DNA of 64,000 nucleotides from Molanna angustata (GCA_963576475.1 OY754982.1:11000546-11064545), one strand, 5' to 3'; positions 1-11,881 are shown, counted from the first letter of the stretch. Notes: a model not told the origin generated them from the sequence alone. Program-made: numbers and translations.

Positions 1-445
1 ATTAACTAGTGAAACTTAAACAAATTACTTAGTGTTTTCATTTATACCTAGTAAGAAAAATATGTTACATAATGAACAAGAATAATAGAAAATGTCTATA
101 CCTGTGTTTCTATATAGGCTCTTTAGAATAGTGCTTCCACTATTTCTATTATAATCGTTTTCGGGTGTCCCGTAAGAGCCGGGTACCTAATTGAAAAACA
201 GGCAAATTATCATCTATCAATAAATAAATAAATCTCACAAAGTTCAGCAATGAGGTTCCCCACCCATTCTGTATGTTACCTTTAAAGGTGATACGAGACT
301 AGTGTGTGGGCATACACGCATTTGTTGTGCTTCCTTTATAAGGCAATGCATACCGCACACCTGTTGCTGGTTACCCCACATTGTGGAATAAACCGTGATG
401 GTATGTATATAATATGTATGTATGATTACACAATTTTAAGCGAAT

Positions 446-672
446 TTTCCAATTTTTTCAGGAGAACTTTGTTCTCTTAACATATCGACAATGTATCAAG
501 CCAGAATACGCGAGAATTGTATGGAGAGGTCTACTTTTTTCACGGCTTTTCCAACTTTGAAGTCAAAAAACACCAACTTAGAGGCTTCGCAGCATATATG
601 TTCCATACACGGATTTACTCAGAATTCGGAGTAGAACATTTCGTGTGTCTGTGTGTGTGTCTGTGTGTGTGT

Positions 673-708
<36 letters not shown>

Positions 709-1515
709 CTGTGTGTGTGTGTGTATGTCTGTGTGTGTGTGTGTGTGTGTGTGTCCGTCCCCCCCTTATTACTTTTGATCCGCTCAATTTACAGAGCCTA
801 AAATTTCGGAATATATAAACAGTTACAGGCCTACAAAACTTTTATACTCGGAATTTTGAATTTTTGTTTCAGTCAGGGGTTATCAACTTTTGAATTTTTA
901 TTTTATTTTTCCCTATATCTCAGAAACCATAAAAGCTAGAACGCTGAAAATTGGTATAAACATAGACAAATACAAAATCTCAAATTAGTTTTTTCAAAAA
1001 AATTCCAGGGTTTCTCAAACATTTTTTATTAAGAAAAGTATTTTTTTATGATAAATTTATGAGTTTAACTGCCTATATTTCCATTTTTTTTTTAAATATC
1101 GAAAAAAGCCGAAACACCCCAACTAGATATTTTATATAAAAAATATTAACATTGTAGCAGTACATCTCAATTTTTTTTTAACAATTTTTATAAAAATTGA
1201 ATTTAGTGACGACATCGCTTCATACAATTTGTATGGTAGTCACCTATACACAATATCAAAGAAGACTTAATAGTTTGATACTTCATCTCTGAACATACAA
1301 TATACATATACCATCATGCTGTTTTCATATTCCGGGTAGGAAAAAAAGACTGACCTCCATACTATCTTATCTTGACTACCTAGGTACATGTGTTGTATAG
1401 AAAACTAAATATCATAAAATAATAAATAATTTGTATTTATGGGTTTGGTACTTATTCTTCAACTATACATACTATCGCTGTCGACAGTTGGATCTCATGT
1501 GTTACATGCAACTAG
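446..1515 (+). mobile_element. Helitron/HINE-like element, copy A
   Basis: Starts with a decayed 5' end (TCCAATTTTTTCAGGAGAAC), has the shared block A (GAGAACTTTGTTCTCTTAAC) and a GT/GTCT microsatellite (642-754). It then has block B (CTTATTACTTTTGATCCGCT), the 3' subterminal repeat GTCGACAGTTGG, a CATGT-GTT-ACATG hairpin and the end CAACTAG followed by T. 1070 bp. No protein is encoded. Confidence 0.9.
642..754. repeat. GT microsatellite within copy A
   Basis: (GT)n interrupted by GTCT and GTAT units. Confidence 0.97.
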
Positions 1516-1646
1516 TTTTACATAAATTTCTCAACGGATATCATATTATAGAGAATGCACATTTGAGTTTTGTCGTGATGTATATGTGTGAATGGCGTAC
1601 GCCGTATCCTTTTTATGTCTTCTCTAGATCCCGAACTATAATTACT

Positions 1647-1712
1647 TTCGTGCACCCTGCGCAAGTGGCGAGTTTATTGCCATGTGGCAATTTCTTCCAA
1701 CTAACCAGAAAA
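1647..1712 (-). mobile_element. SINE family 2 tail fragment
   Basis: Complement of the tail: GCACCCTGCGCAAGTGGCGA, then TTTCTTCCAACTAACCAG. Head missing. Confidence 0.65.
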
Positions 1713-1779
1713 AATATGTGTTAACTATGGAACCAAAAAATCCCACCAATCTTGTATATATAATCTTACACACATACAT

Positions 1780-2170
1780 ACCATCACGCCATGTCCCTTG
1801 CGGGGTAGGCAGAGAGAACCGAACGCCACATTTTTCTATCCTGGCACGCATCCCTCGCCTCGTCCACATTCATGCGTCGTCTCATACATGTTCGTCTATT
1901 GCTCAGACTTCTAACATTTCCGTCTTTCAAAATATCGTTCACATGGGTCGTGCCATCCCTTTCCTGGGCGTCCCCGACCTCTCATTCCATTCCTTACCGC
2001 TCTGTATATTTTCTTCGTCAGGCGCTCCTCATTCATTCTCCCCATGTGACCAAACCATCTCAATGTGTTCACTTTCATTCTAGTAATGACATCTTTTTTT
2101 TTCATCTTACATTCTTTCCTTATGTCCTCATTTCTTACCCGGTCATACATCGTTCTATTACAAATTCTTC
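1780..2170 (-). pseudogene. RTE-like LINE C-terminal fragment
   Basis: The minus-strand frame (2150-1911) MYDRVRNEDIRKECKMKKKD, then VNTLRWFGHMGRMNEERL and GRPGKGWHD, matches the end of RTE-like retrotransposon polyproteins (..RWFGHVxRM..R..KK.). The non-coding 3' end at 1770-1810 contains the complement of CCCGCAAGGGACATGGCGTG. No catalytic region is present. Confidence 0.75.
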
Positions 2171-2460
2171 TTAACGGATCTCATTTCAACTGCATCATAA
2201 TCTTACTGTAATATAATAAATTCAGTAAGATATAATTTTACATAAATAATGACACATTATATTCACGACAGGCATCTTAACTATCGTAACATAACAATAT
2301 TTGATATACACGTTTCTTAACATGTGGTTGGTTACAATAATTTACTTGTTAGCATACACTTTATGAGGTACCTAAACACGAAATTATTATGTTCATACTC
2401 TCTTCTTCATTGTAATATATTTGTATAGATAATATATGTGACAATTTTATTACATTTTTT

Positions 2461-2553
2461 ACTAGTTGCATGTAATACATGAGATCCAACTGTCGATAGC
2501 GATAGTATGTATAGTTGAAGAATAAGTACCAAACTATAAACCCATATATACAT
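2461..2553 (-). mobile_element. Helitron/HINE-like 3' end fragment
   Basis: Begins ACTAGTTGCATGTAATACAT and continues with the 3' subterminal repeat CCAACTGTCGAT. This is the terminal 90 bases of the family in reverse orientation. Confidence 0.85.
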
Positions 2554-2625
2554 TTTGACCACTGATGGTCAACATTTTAAATTAGTGGAATAAAGTTAAA
2601 AATTTGTATTGTTATAGGTGTCGCC

Positions 2626-2742
2626 AAATAACTTGATTTTTTAACAAATAAGGGGGGCAATTTATACGTAAACCAACGAAGCAAAAATACACAAATTTGC
2701 GATCTGCGCAACCTGAAGCTCGTTCAAGATATTTGGCCATAA
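2626..2742. mobile_element. CCAAATATCTTGA foldback family, copy 1
   Basis: Arms TCGCCAAATAACTTGA and TTCAAGATATTTGGCCA surround the core with ACGTAAACCAACGAAGCAAA and ACAAATTTGCGATCTGCGCA. Confidence 0.78.
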
Positions 2743-3149
2743 TTATACTTGTTTTTTTAAAGTAATTTTATTATATTGCTAATGGAATTCCATCACGAAT
2801 AAGCAGTCGAAAAATTAGAAATAAATAAACTTAGTTTTTCAATTTATTTAAATTTTTCAAAATTGTTGATTTTTAATTAAAAAGTAAGCAATTAACTACT
2901 TATCATCAGAATTATACTATAAATTGGTATTTTTTGTCATATTTCATCGTAAATCTCGCAAGACTTGTATTGTAGGACTTTTGTTTATCACTTCTTGATT
3001 TTCTTTGTGATTATTTTAATTCCATTGAATTAAAAAAAAATCCTTGTTTTTTTTTGGAGAATTAAATATCCTAAATGTGATTTTGTAGAATTATGTATAT
3101 TCTTAAATGTATGTTCCTAAATGTGAATTATATATTTGTTATTTTATTT

Positions 3150-3565
3150 TTTAAATGAATATATCCTTGTAAAACAAGTTCATATACATCTTCTTACATT
3201 CCCTTTATTAAGCATAAATGCTTGTGTTATACTCGCGCTCGTTTGCGAGAACAACGACATAAGTCAAAAATCCGATTTTTGAGATAATAATGCAAAAATG
3301 TTGTGTTTATCAATATTCATGCCGTCTCCAATTCTCAGTATAATATCTCTATAAGTACGAAAGAAACAGCACGTGTTTCGTTGTTTTAATAAACACTACA
3401 TTTCTACATTATTAACTCAAAAATCGGATTTTTTGAGTTATGTCGTTGTTCTTGCAAACGAGCGTAGGTGAACGAAATCGATCGAGGCAGGATTCGAACT
3501 CGCGACCACTAGATTACTAACCAAACGCGCTGACCGCTCTGCCATCGACCCGTTCCTTTATGTGA
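3150..3565 (-). mobile_element. SINE family 3 split by a foldback insertion
   Basis: The tail half is 3150-3227 (CAAGTTCATATACATCTTC, AAGCATAAATGCTTG). The tRNA-like head is 3466-3550, with B box complement GCAGGATTCGAACTCGCGAC. An uninterrupted relative at 26245-26300 shows these halves are normally adjacent. The inserted piece is 3228-3465. Confidence 0.75.
3228..3465. mobile_element. Foldback MITE inside a SINE
   Basis: Arms 3234-3283 and 3411-3465 are near-perfect inverted copies (CGCTCGTTTGCGAGAACAAC against its complement, then ATAAGTCAAAAATCCGAT). About 130 bp lies between. Exact ends and target duplication are unclear. Confidence 0.8.
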
Positions 3566-3670
3566 TTTTTTTACAGTGGAGAGATAAGCGTTAGCCATAA
3601 CCCACTCATTTTCATCTTATATAGTGAACGCGTGCGTGATAAGTACTTACAAGGTCCAAGCAAGTACTTA

Positions 3671-3915
3671 TCCAACTGTCGATTTGTTCAGGAGAACTTT
3701 GTTCTCTTAACATATCGACAATGTTTCAAGCCAGGATACGCGAGAATTGTATGCAGAGGTCTACTTTTTTCACGGCTTTTCCAACTTTGAAGTCAAAAAA
3801 CACCAACTTAGAGGCTTCGCAGCATATATGTTGCATACACGGATTTACTCAGAATTCGGAGTAGAACATTTCGTGTGTCTGTGTGTGTGTGTGTGTGTGT
3901 GTCAGTGTGTGTGTA

Positions 3916-3999
<84 letters not shown>

Positions 4000-4782
4000 T
4001 GTGTGTGTGTCCGTCCCCCCTTTATAACTTTTGATCCGCTCAATTTACAGAGCCCAAATTTTCAGAATATATAAACAGTTATAGGTCTACAAAACTTTTA
4101 TACTCAGAAGTGGGAATTTTTGTTTCAGTCAGGGGTTATCAACTTTTGAAATTTTGGTTTATTTTTCCATATATCTCAGAAATCATAAAATCTAGAACGC
4201 TGAAATTTGGTATAAACATAGACAAATACAAAATCTCAAATAACTTTTTTTAAAAAAATCCAGGGTTTCTCAAACATTTTTTATTAAGAAAAATATTTTT
4301 TTCATGATAAATGAGTTTTACTGCTTATATTTCCAAATTTTTTAAAAATATCCAAAAAAGCCGAAACACCCCAAATAGATAATTTAATTTTCTATAAAAA
4401 ATATAACATTGTATTACCACATCTCAAATTTTTTTTAATAATTTTTATAAAAATTGAATTTAGTGACGACATTGCTTCATACAATTTGTATGGCAATCGC
4501 CTACACACGATATCTAAGAAGACTTAATTGTTTGATACTAATCTCCAAACATACATACATACCATCATTCTGTTTTCATATTCTGGGTAGGATCAAAGAT
4601 CTGACCTCCATACTATCCTATCTTGACATACATACATATGTAGGTACATGTGTTGTATAGAAAATCAAATATCTTAAAATATTAAATAATTTGTATGTAT
4701 GGGATTATAGTTTGGTACTTATTCTTCAACTATACATACTATCGCTATCGACAGTTGGATCTCATGTGTTACATGCAACTAG
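3671..4782 (+). mobile_element. Helitron/HINE-like element, copy B (best preserved)
   Basis: The 5' end is A|TCCAACTGTCGAT. The 12-bp subterminal repeat CCAACTGTCGAT (3672-3683) is inverted at 4747-4758 (ATCGACAGTTGG). A GT microsatellite lies at 3874-4011. The 3' hairpin CATGT-GTT-ACATG is followed by CAACTAG|T at 4782. 1112 bp. The A|TC..CTAG|T ends fit Helitron insertion between A and T; the subterminal repeats plus microsatellite fit HINE/DINE-1-like elements. Confidence 0.93.
3874..4011. repeat. GT microsatellite within copy B
   Basis: Long (GT)n with few interruptions. Confidence 0.97.
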
Positions 4783-5209
4783 TATAGATATATATTATGT
4801 ACTATTAATTTTAAGCGATTGATCGGATAAGAGAGTAAAAAAATACTTTAGAGTGAACAACGACAGGTCATAAATCAGAGAGAGGTGTTGGGACACCTCA
4901 CACTGCACGACAATGTTAATAAACTACAGAGAAAAATAATGTCACCCGTGTTTATGTAAATAAAACGGCCCAGCACTGCAGGTGACCCCCCGCCATGACA
5001 CAAAGCGCATCTCACTTGGACGGTCACTGATTGTTCTTCAGTTACAACATAGAAAGCCGAAATGAAGAAAGTAAGGGCAACCTAAACGAGCAATACTCAC
5101 AGTATTTAATAAGAGTATTTATTGTACAATATTATTGAACGTCAAAACCATACGTTACCCAACATTTTTGATCAATGGACTACTTGTCAATTTTGTTGAT
5201 ATTCGTACA

Positions 5210-5602
5210 CCTAATAACAAATTGCTACATTCTTGAGAACTAAGATATTAATTGTCTCACAGACCTAGACAATTGAAAACTGTGTCTTCACCGGGAATCG
5301 AACCCGGGAATCAAAATGGCACAGTTTCAGTTGACCGTGGCACAGTTGGTAAGCCGTTCGGTTTCTGTGCGGGCGTCCTGGGTTCGATTCCCAGCAGAGG
5401 AGAAATTTATTCATATTCATTTCTGACGCAAATATTGCTTCTCTGGGTTGGAGACACTGGTTAGTTGGAAGAAATTGCCATATGACAATAAACTCGCTAC
5501 TTGCGCAGGGTGCAAGGAAGTGTTTATTATTTATTAATTTAGAAATCTTTGGATCAGCAGTCAGATACCTAACCAACTGAGCCACGAAGGCCGACATCTT
5601 TT
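5210..5602 (-). mobile_element. SINE family 1 split by a SINE family 2 insertion
   Basis: The tail, body and B box complement (5218-5312, ending GGGAATCGAACCCGGGAATC) are separated from the A-box side (5545-5600, GGATCAGCAGTCAGATACCT then ACCAACTGAGCCACGAAGG). In other copies these halves are adjacent. Confidence 0.88.
5316..5544 (+). mobile_element. SINE family 2 nested in SINE family 1
   Basis: The head CCGTGGCACAGTTGGTAAGC and B box GGGTTCGATTCCCAGC are followed by the tail GGTTAGTTGGAAGAAATTGC, CAGGGTGCAAGGAAGTG and a TTTATTATTTATT end. Short AATC sequences near both edges may be a target duplication. Confidence 0.88.
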
Positions 5603-5621
5603 ACTAAATTAATTATAATAA

Positions 5622-5812
5622 ATACTTCCTTGCACCATGTAGATACTCAAAAGTGGCCAAATGGTAATCTCTTCTAACTAACTAGTGTTTCTAGCCCAGT
5701 GAAGCAAGGTTTGCGCGAGAAATTAATTTATTTTCTGCCTAGAGACGAACCCGAGACGCCGGCATAGAACCAAGCAGATTTCCACTTGTGTCAAGGCGGT
5801 CGACATTTACAT
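5622..5812 (-). mobile_element. SINE family 2, diverged
   Basis: Reverse-strand tail (CTTGCACCATGTAGATACTC, TCTTCTAACTAACTAGTG) and a decayed tRNA head (GACGAACCCGAGACGCCGGC). Confidence 0.7.
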
Positions 5813-5893
5813 TTTACACTAACTAAACTTTAAAAAAAATACGCACTTTTCAATCTTTCGATTGTGACGGCTTCTAATTTGTAGAATTCCATT

Positions 5894-6098
5894 ATGATAA
5901 TGATGAATATGAACACATAGGTATATAATTCTACAATTTATTTATTTTACTCCCGACGACCGTTTCGGCTTATAAGGCCATAATCAACATAATTAACCAG
6001 TTGATTATGGCCTTATAAACCGAAACGGTCGTCGAGAGTAAAATAAATAAATTGTAGAATTATATATGTATGTGTTCATATTCATAATAAATTATCAT
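5894..6098. mobile_element. Foldback palindrome, about 95-bp arms
   Basis: Arms 5894-5989 and 6002-6098 are near-perfect reverse complements around an 11-12 base AT-rich loop. The stem includes GACCGTTTCGGCTTATAAGG and TTTATTTATTTTACTC. Confidence 0.92.
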
Positions 6099-6269
6099 AT
6101 TTAAAAAAAATGTTTTTTGTGATCAATATGTATGAAAATGTACTTTTTTGACTTAGTGTCGAGCAGAATCATGTTGAGCCTTTAAGCATCGTTTACACTC
6201 GTGCAACGCCATCAGTGCAAATGATGCTTTGGAGATGTAACTACATCTGCAATTCAAGATTTTACGCAC

Positions 6270-6400
6270 ACGGTTATGCTATTTTCAATTCCTTCCTTTT
6301 CAATTATTTTCAGCTTTACACATTTTCTACGTCTATCGCTCGAACTTCTTCCTATATAGCCAAATAATCTCAATGTGTTGAGATGAAATATGGAAAATAC
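6270..6400 (-). pseudogene. Possible RTE-like LINE scrap
   Basis: A minus-strand frame with FHLNTLRLFGYIGRSSSDRR resembles the NTLRWFGHxxRM segment of RTE-like elements. Too short to be certain. Confidence 0.4.
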
Positions 6401-6424
6401 TACAGACTTAACAAACAAACTGAA

Positions 6425-6498
6425 AACGCTCTTGAGATGACTACGGTTGTCACTAAACGGCGCTATATAAATTGTCATTATTATTATTATTATTAACC
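6425..6498 (+). mobile_element. L2-like LINE 3' end with ATT-repeat tail
   Basis: TGTCACTAAACGGCGCTATA followed by a (ATT)n tail; the same terminus appears inverted at 31141 and 15010. Confidence 0.6.
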
Positions 6499-7387
6499 AG
6501 ATTGATTTATGTTTATAATTTGGGATGGCAACGTCATAACAGAATATTAATGTGCAATAACACAAAAAATAATTGTTTTTTTTTTCAAATAAGTAATGCA
6601 AAATTGAATAGATTTAGTTTTTATTATTGTTTAAAGTTGTATTTTTTATTGAAATCCAGTACTTATGATTGAATTGTATCCTTACAAATATTATTCAATC
6701 AATATTATTATTATCTCATACAAGAAACGAACATGTATGAGATTTATGTATGTTAATGAGACGTTGGAAAATATAACGTTCGGTTATCTTTGCCTATCCC
6801 GTTAGGGACATGACGTGATGGTATGTATATACAAATATTATTCATTCGTCACGTCCTATTATCATTTCAGTAAAAAAAAATATTGAACAAACAAAATTGC
6901 CCGTCTTTGGTGGGCTTAAGTTATTCGGAGAATTTCTGACGTAATAAAGTCTATTGTTTATTATTATGTCGTACTTGTTCTATACCACAATTTTGATTTT
7001 TTTCAAATGTGAATGAGCGGCATAATGTATCTAGGTATTGTTTTTAAAATCGAACACCAATGTTCTTAAATTGAAAATTTAAATATTTCAAACACAAGTA
7101 CATAGGCCTAAAAGGAATATTTTATTTCTTTTTATTGCTAATTGTCAAACATTTCTTCCAACCAACCAAAGTTTATAAAAGAAAAAAAATATTATGTATA
7201 CAGTTTAAAATAAATGTACATTTAATTGGTAATAAAAATCATATGACAAAAATAAATAAAGTATTACTTATTAATTGCAATTAAAGATAAAAAGAGTAGG
7301 TACATATAAAGAGAAAAAAATGAATATCTTTACATATAGATTTTCTAAATACTTGAAGCGAGTTTCACGTCATAATACATATCTTCG

Positions 7388-7424
7388 TGGCCTACGTATA
7401 TTGTAGCCATTGTAGGCCACGATA
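7388..7424. repeat. Short hairpin
   Basis: CGTGGCCTAC and GTAGGCCACG pair across a 16-base spacer. Confidence 0.7.
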
Positions 7425-7436
7425 TATCTTGAGGAA

Positions 7437-7775
7437 GTAAATCTTCGCGGCTCAGCCCCACTAGACAACGTGTCATTTAGCTCAAGAAAAGAAATAAGAA
7501 AATATATCTCAATGTACCTATGGAAGTGACAGTTGTCACGTGACTGGCAACTGTCACTTCCAAACATTGAGTTATCTTTTCTTGAGCTAAATGACACGTT
7601 GTCTAGGGGGGCTGATTGTTAGATATCTCCTGAGCCAAAGGTCCCGGGTTCGATTCCCGGTGGAGACACAGTTTTTAATTGCGATTTCAGTCTGGATCTT
7701 TGACACAATAAACATCACAAATCTCCAAAAAGTGGCAACTTCTTATTGAATGCATGAAAGTGTTAAGTGAGATTA
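7437..7775 (+). mobile_element. SINE family 1 split by a foldback MITE
   Basis: The start of the head (CTTCGCGGCTCAG, to 7455) and the rest (GATTGTTAGATATC onward from about 7610, B box GGGTTCGATTCCCGG) flank a foldback at 7456-7609. Confidence 0.8.
7456..7609. mobile_element. Foldback MITE inserted in a SINE A box
   Basis: Arms share TAGACAACGTGTCATTTAGC (7463) with its complement ending near 7605, plus inner pairs CTCAAGAAAAG and GGAAGTGACAGTTG. The loop is about 10 bases. Confidence 0.88.
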
Positions 7776-8107
7776 AAAGAACATTAAATAACAGTGATTA
7801 AAATTAATTTTACTACACCATCTTTTAGGCTATAATAATTATAATATTACAATTTTTTTCATAACTGGATAGTTATTGACAAAATATCTTGGTAATTTTC
7901 GGCGGAGTGCGGGACATTGTACGCCATCTACAAACCATAAAAAAAAACAAATATATTGTTTTGCACAGCTCGTGTGATATTTCAAGATGTTTGCCAATAG
8001 ATCGAAATGTTTTAAAATTATCATTTTTTTTAATACGATTCTTTGTGAGTGTCAAGATAGAATACATATACTATAAAGACTTAATAAGTAATAAAACTAG
8101 TGGATTG

Positions 8108-8986
8108 TAGCCAACGCTATACTACTCACTACCAAGAAGGTACCATTCAAATTTCTTGTGGAAATTTTTCAGTAATTTCGTGAAATGAGTTTGTTAAATT
8201 ATTTTTGATTTCAATATTTTATTATGAAATCTTGATAATTCTTCAACGCCATTTTATGAAAGTGGTGTGCCTTTTTTAGTAATTTGAAAATAAAAATATA
8301 AATTTTAAGTTTCCTATTATATACCTAATTACAAATTTGTATATAATCGAAGGAATATGTATAGTCTATAACAGTCTATAGAATAGTCTAAGTCATGATA
8401 TTACGTCGTTTATCTAACTAAACATCTTCAAGAAAAGACTAAAGCAAAAAAATATTTATCTGGCAATACCTGATTACATCTTCCTCTCCTCTTCCTTTCC
8501 TTATCTTTTAGATTTCCTATAAATATGATATCTTCTGTTCATATAAATATGCTATCATCTTTGTTTTTTTTTACTTTCCTTCTGCTATCTTTGTTTATTT
8601 TTTTAATGTGATTAACTTATTGCCATAGTAGATATACACTGTTTTGTATATTTAACATTAACTCTGGTTGGTTGGAATAAATTGCCATTGAGCAATAAGC
8701 CCGCTAGTGTACTACTTATATGTACAGAAAGTAAAATAAATAACCGAGAAAGTAAAATAAATAACCGATAAAGTAAAATAAACACGCCGTACCTACCTAG
8801 ATAGCACACAGTTGACACAGTACATACACAGATACATTGTGATGAAACTTTCAAAATACAATCTCAGCATGATATTACTTGATAATGTGCGATAAAAAAT
8901 AACCTTAAAAATTGCTAATTCATAACTCCCCACTATATCCCCTTGGGATAGTGAGGAGTACCTACCTAAATAAGATTGGCCAAATG
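8108..8986. mobile_element. MITE family with CTCCTCACTA ends, copy 1, with a LINE tail inside
   Basis: 8108-8330 is homologous to 11880-12110 (GTAGCCAACGCTATACTACT; GAAAGTGGTGTGCCTTTTT). 8930-8986 matches the end at 12190-12235 (AACTCCCCACTATATCCCCT). The middle (8425-8790) is an unrelated LINE tail. The outer ends TACTACTCACTA and TAGTGAGGAGTA are inverted repeats. Confidence 0.65.
8425..8790 (+). mobile_element. LINE 3' tail (family also at 62140)
   Basis: Shares CAAGAAAAGACTAAAGCA, TGGTTGGTTGGAATAAATTG and CAATAAGCCCGCTAGTG with 62190-62560. Ends in repeated AAGTAAAATAAATAA units. The reading frame before the tail is too decayed to classify. Confidence 0.65.
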
Positions 8987-8999
8987 AAAAATATAATCT

Positions 9000-10340
9000 A
9001 TACCTACATTTTTAATTACTTTACACTCAAACTCAACAACCGAAATAGTCTATAAATATATTATTTAATTTGATAAAATAAAGCATATAAAATCAATAAC
9101 TTTTGAGCTTAGTAAGAATATAAAATCACATAGCATAATATTATTCGATTATATTGAAACGAGGAGGAACGGTAAATAGAATTTAATGTTGAAAAAAATC
9201 TGAATACATTAACGATAAAAATTAAAATTCTCGTCAAGAATTATTCAGTAAAGTTCTCGCTAAGCAAAGACTCCAACATTAAATATTCAATATGTAATAA
9301 AAGTCATCGTTTTCTTTGAACTTAAATTACCACTTTATCGTTTATTGAGACGCGGATGCCATTTTGTTATGGTGTATTCTCCTTGTTCGGAATAGTAAAC
9401 ATGTCAAATATATCATAAGTTAATTGTACAGATTTGTGTCCCGATGTCGGACGTTACAATGGTCACAGCAGGTAGTCTTTGAACCGATCGTAAACATTGT
9501 ACGGATTTTTTTTTGTAAAACGATATTGATTAAGGTGACCACACATGTACACAATTAAAAAGAAAAATCGTATTTTTAATTTAAAATATCAATTTAAACC
9601 CACCGCGATTTTTGCATCATAAGAGCATTATAATTATATTTCGTTCGCGGAAAAAACAATTTCAATATGGTAAACAAAACAATTAATCAATTTGGGATAA
9701 AAAATATAATATCCAATGTTGTAGGTATATTCAAAACGCAGATCCGCCGTGCTAGTCCTTTTTTTGTTATGTTGAATAATGAAATATTTTTGACTATTTA
9801 ATGTTTGAGTTTTTGTTTTTTTTAGAATGAATGAAAACCCAGTTGTCATCTGTCCAGAGAAAGACGCGGTCGCTTCGGTACCATTCGTATCAATTACTTC
9901 AATCGTGATTAAAACTAAGTGAATTCTAATAAAATTGTGACGCAAAGTTATTCCGAAAATACTGTACTTAATTATTTGAATAAGTATGATTCGTTTCGTG
10001 GCAGGTTATTAGTTATTACGTGATGCGCCACTAATATTTATTTTATTTATTCATTATCTCACCATTAACATATGCGTCATTAAAACTTGGTAACTGCTGC
10101 CCAACTAGGTATACCTGTTCTAGGGCTAGCAGAATAATGTTGGTAGAGTGCGTTTCATTTCGTTGTTTTGCTGGTTTGATTTCACTTGGTGTTGTTATGC
10201 GTTAAAAAAAAAGAATATTCCCTACAATGAAGGTGTCCCTAGAAAAAGGGTCTATGTAATACATTGCGACCAAAAGTTATTTCATGGTTTAAAAAGGGTC
10301 ATAAGTTTGGTTTAAATATTTTTTTTGTAATGACATTTTT
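9000..10340. other. AT-rich spacer
   Basis: No supported gene or repeat between the LINE/MITE material and the SINE at 10343. Confidence 0.4.
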
Positions 10341-10342
10341 TG

Positions 10343-10563
10343 TCGGCCTTCGTGGCTCAGTTGGTTAGGTATCTGAAGGCTGATCCAAGGGTCCCGGGTT
10401 CGATTCCCGGTGGAGACACAGTTTTTAATTGTGTTTTCAGTCTGGATCTGTGAGACGATTAATATCGTAAGTCTCCAGAATGTGGCAACTTGTTATTGGG
10501 TGCGTGTTAAATTATTTGACATAGTGCCTGTTAGTTGCCCAAGAAGCTACATAAAATAAAAAT
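10343..10563 (+). mobile_element. SINE family 1, full length
   Basis: TCGGCCTTCGTGGCTCAGTT head, B box GGGTTCGATTCCCGG, body GATCTGTGAGACGATTAATA, tail GTTAGTTGCCCAAGAAGC and an A-rich end. Confidence 0.92.
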
Positions 10564-11715
10564 CATTTAAAATAATGTGCTTCAGTGTAATAAGGGTCTT
10601 TATCCCATATAATACACATCTACTGAAGGTTGTTTTTTGTCTCTCCTGGATTTATTTCTTTTTTTTATAACATAGACCTTTTTTCCAGGAATACCGTCAA
10701 TTAGAGGTTTTCTTCTGTTGTAATTTTCATAAAATAAATCTGCACAAATTGTTGAAAAAAAGTTTAATTTGTTTTTAATCATTTAAAAAGTGATGTTTCA
10801 TTCCATAATGTAAATTACAGATTGTTTTCTTTTACAATTTCATATTATTTACTTTTTAATATGAAACTAGAAGAACTTAATTTGGCGATATGGCAACATT
10901 TTTCAGTTTGACTGTCTGACAGTTGTACCAATATTACCATTACTTTTAAGTGAAATACTTATGTGATTCAAGGAGTATGTTTAATCTATACTCTACAATC
11001 TGCAGTTTCAAGCACAAAGCTTAAAGGTCCTAGGGTTAGATTTATAAAAATAGAAAAGTGGGTAGTTTCCTGGCAGATATAGGTACTTATATAAAATAAA
11101 TATCCTTGATGTCATGAATTATGTCATTTTGTGACCGTTGAATGGCAATACTAGATTTGTAGCACGAATATGATGATATACATACATATATACTTTTATT
11201 GAGAGCAACAACTAATTTACAATGCATCCTATAATAAAATGAATCATAGTAGTTTTTGAATAACTCAAATCACTGTGTATTAAGAAGAAGTTATATTTTC
11301 TACTTTGAAAGGGCATAAAGCCTCTTTATAGATTATGCTATTTTATAGCCTCTATCCCTTACCTGGAATATACCTACTTTAAAAAAATTGAAATTATGGT
11401 TAACCTTCAATAACTAATAAACTATCATCTTCTATTTCTATTCAGAATATTAAATTTTGATTCTTCGACTCTTATTTTGATTCACAAACTGCTAGACTAT
11501 ATAATGTAGAATTCATTAAATGATTATGTAACTTGTCCTTATTACCGAAAAGATATCTAATTTAAGTATAAAGTTGAATAACATTTTATTTTCTATTCTA
11601 GGTACTTCATAATAACTAAAATTTGATTGAGTAGTAATAGTTTGATTTGATTGAAGTAGTAGGTACTCTTAATTCATACTCATTAATAACATTAAAATGT
11701 ATACTCATGTCATCC

Positions 11716-11880
11716 ATCATGACTCAGTTGGTTAGTTATCTGAATACCGAGTCAATGGTCACAGGTGGTTCAATTCCCATTGGAGACCCAATTATAAATT
11801 GTGTTTTTGAGACGACAAATTAATACCATAATTCTCCAGATCGTGGCAACTAGTTATTGGGTGCATATTAAAACGAGTGG
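11716..11880 (+). mobile_element. SINE family 1, diverged
   Basis: Weak head (CATGACTCAGTTGGTTAGTT), B box GGTTCAATTCCCA, then GGCAACTAGTTATTGGGTGC. Directly followed by a MITE. Confidence 0.75.
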
Positions 11881-11881
11881 G

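Noticed and set aside
517..801. Open frames through the GT repeats (also at 578, 3747, 3849, 3883, 58878, 58939, 59006) encoding Cys/Val or Thr/His runs
   Set aside because: They are translation of a microsatellite inside a non-coding transposon and recur only because the element does.
10343..10420. A tRNA gene candidate (and similar heads at 39269, 13482, 5334)
   Set aside because: A and B boxes are present, but each is joined to the same non-tRNA body and tail at several loci, which is a SINE. No complete cloverleaf with acceptor stem was found.
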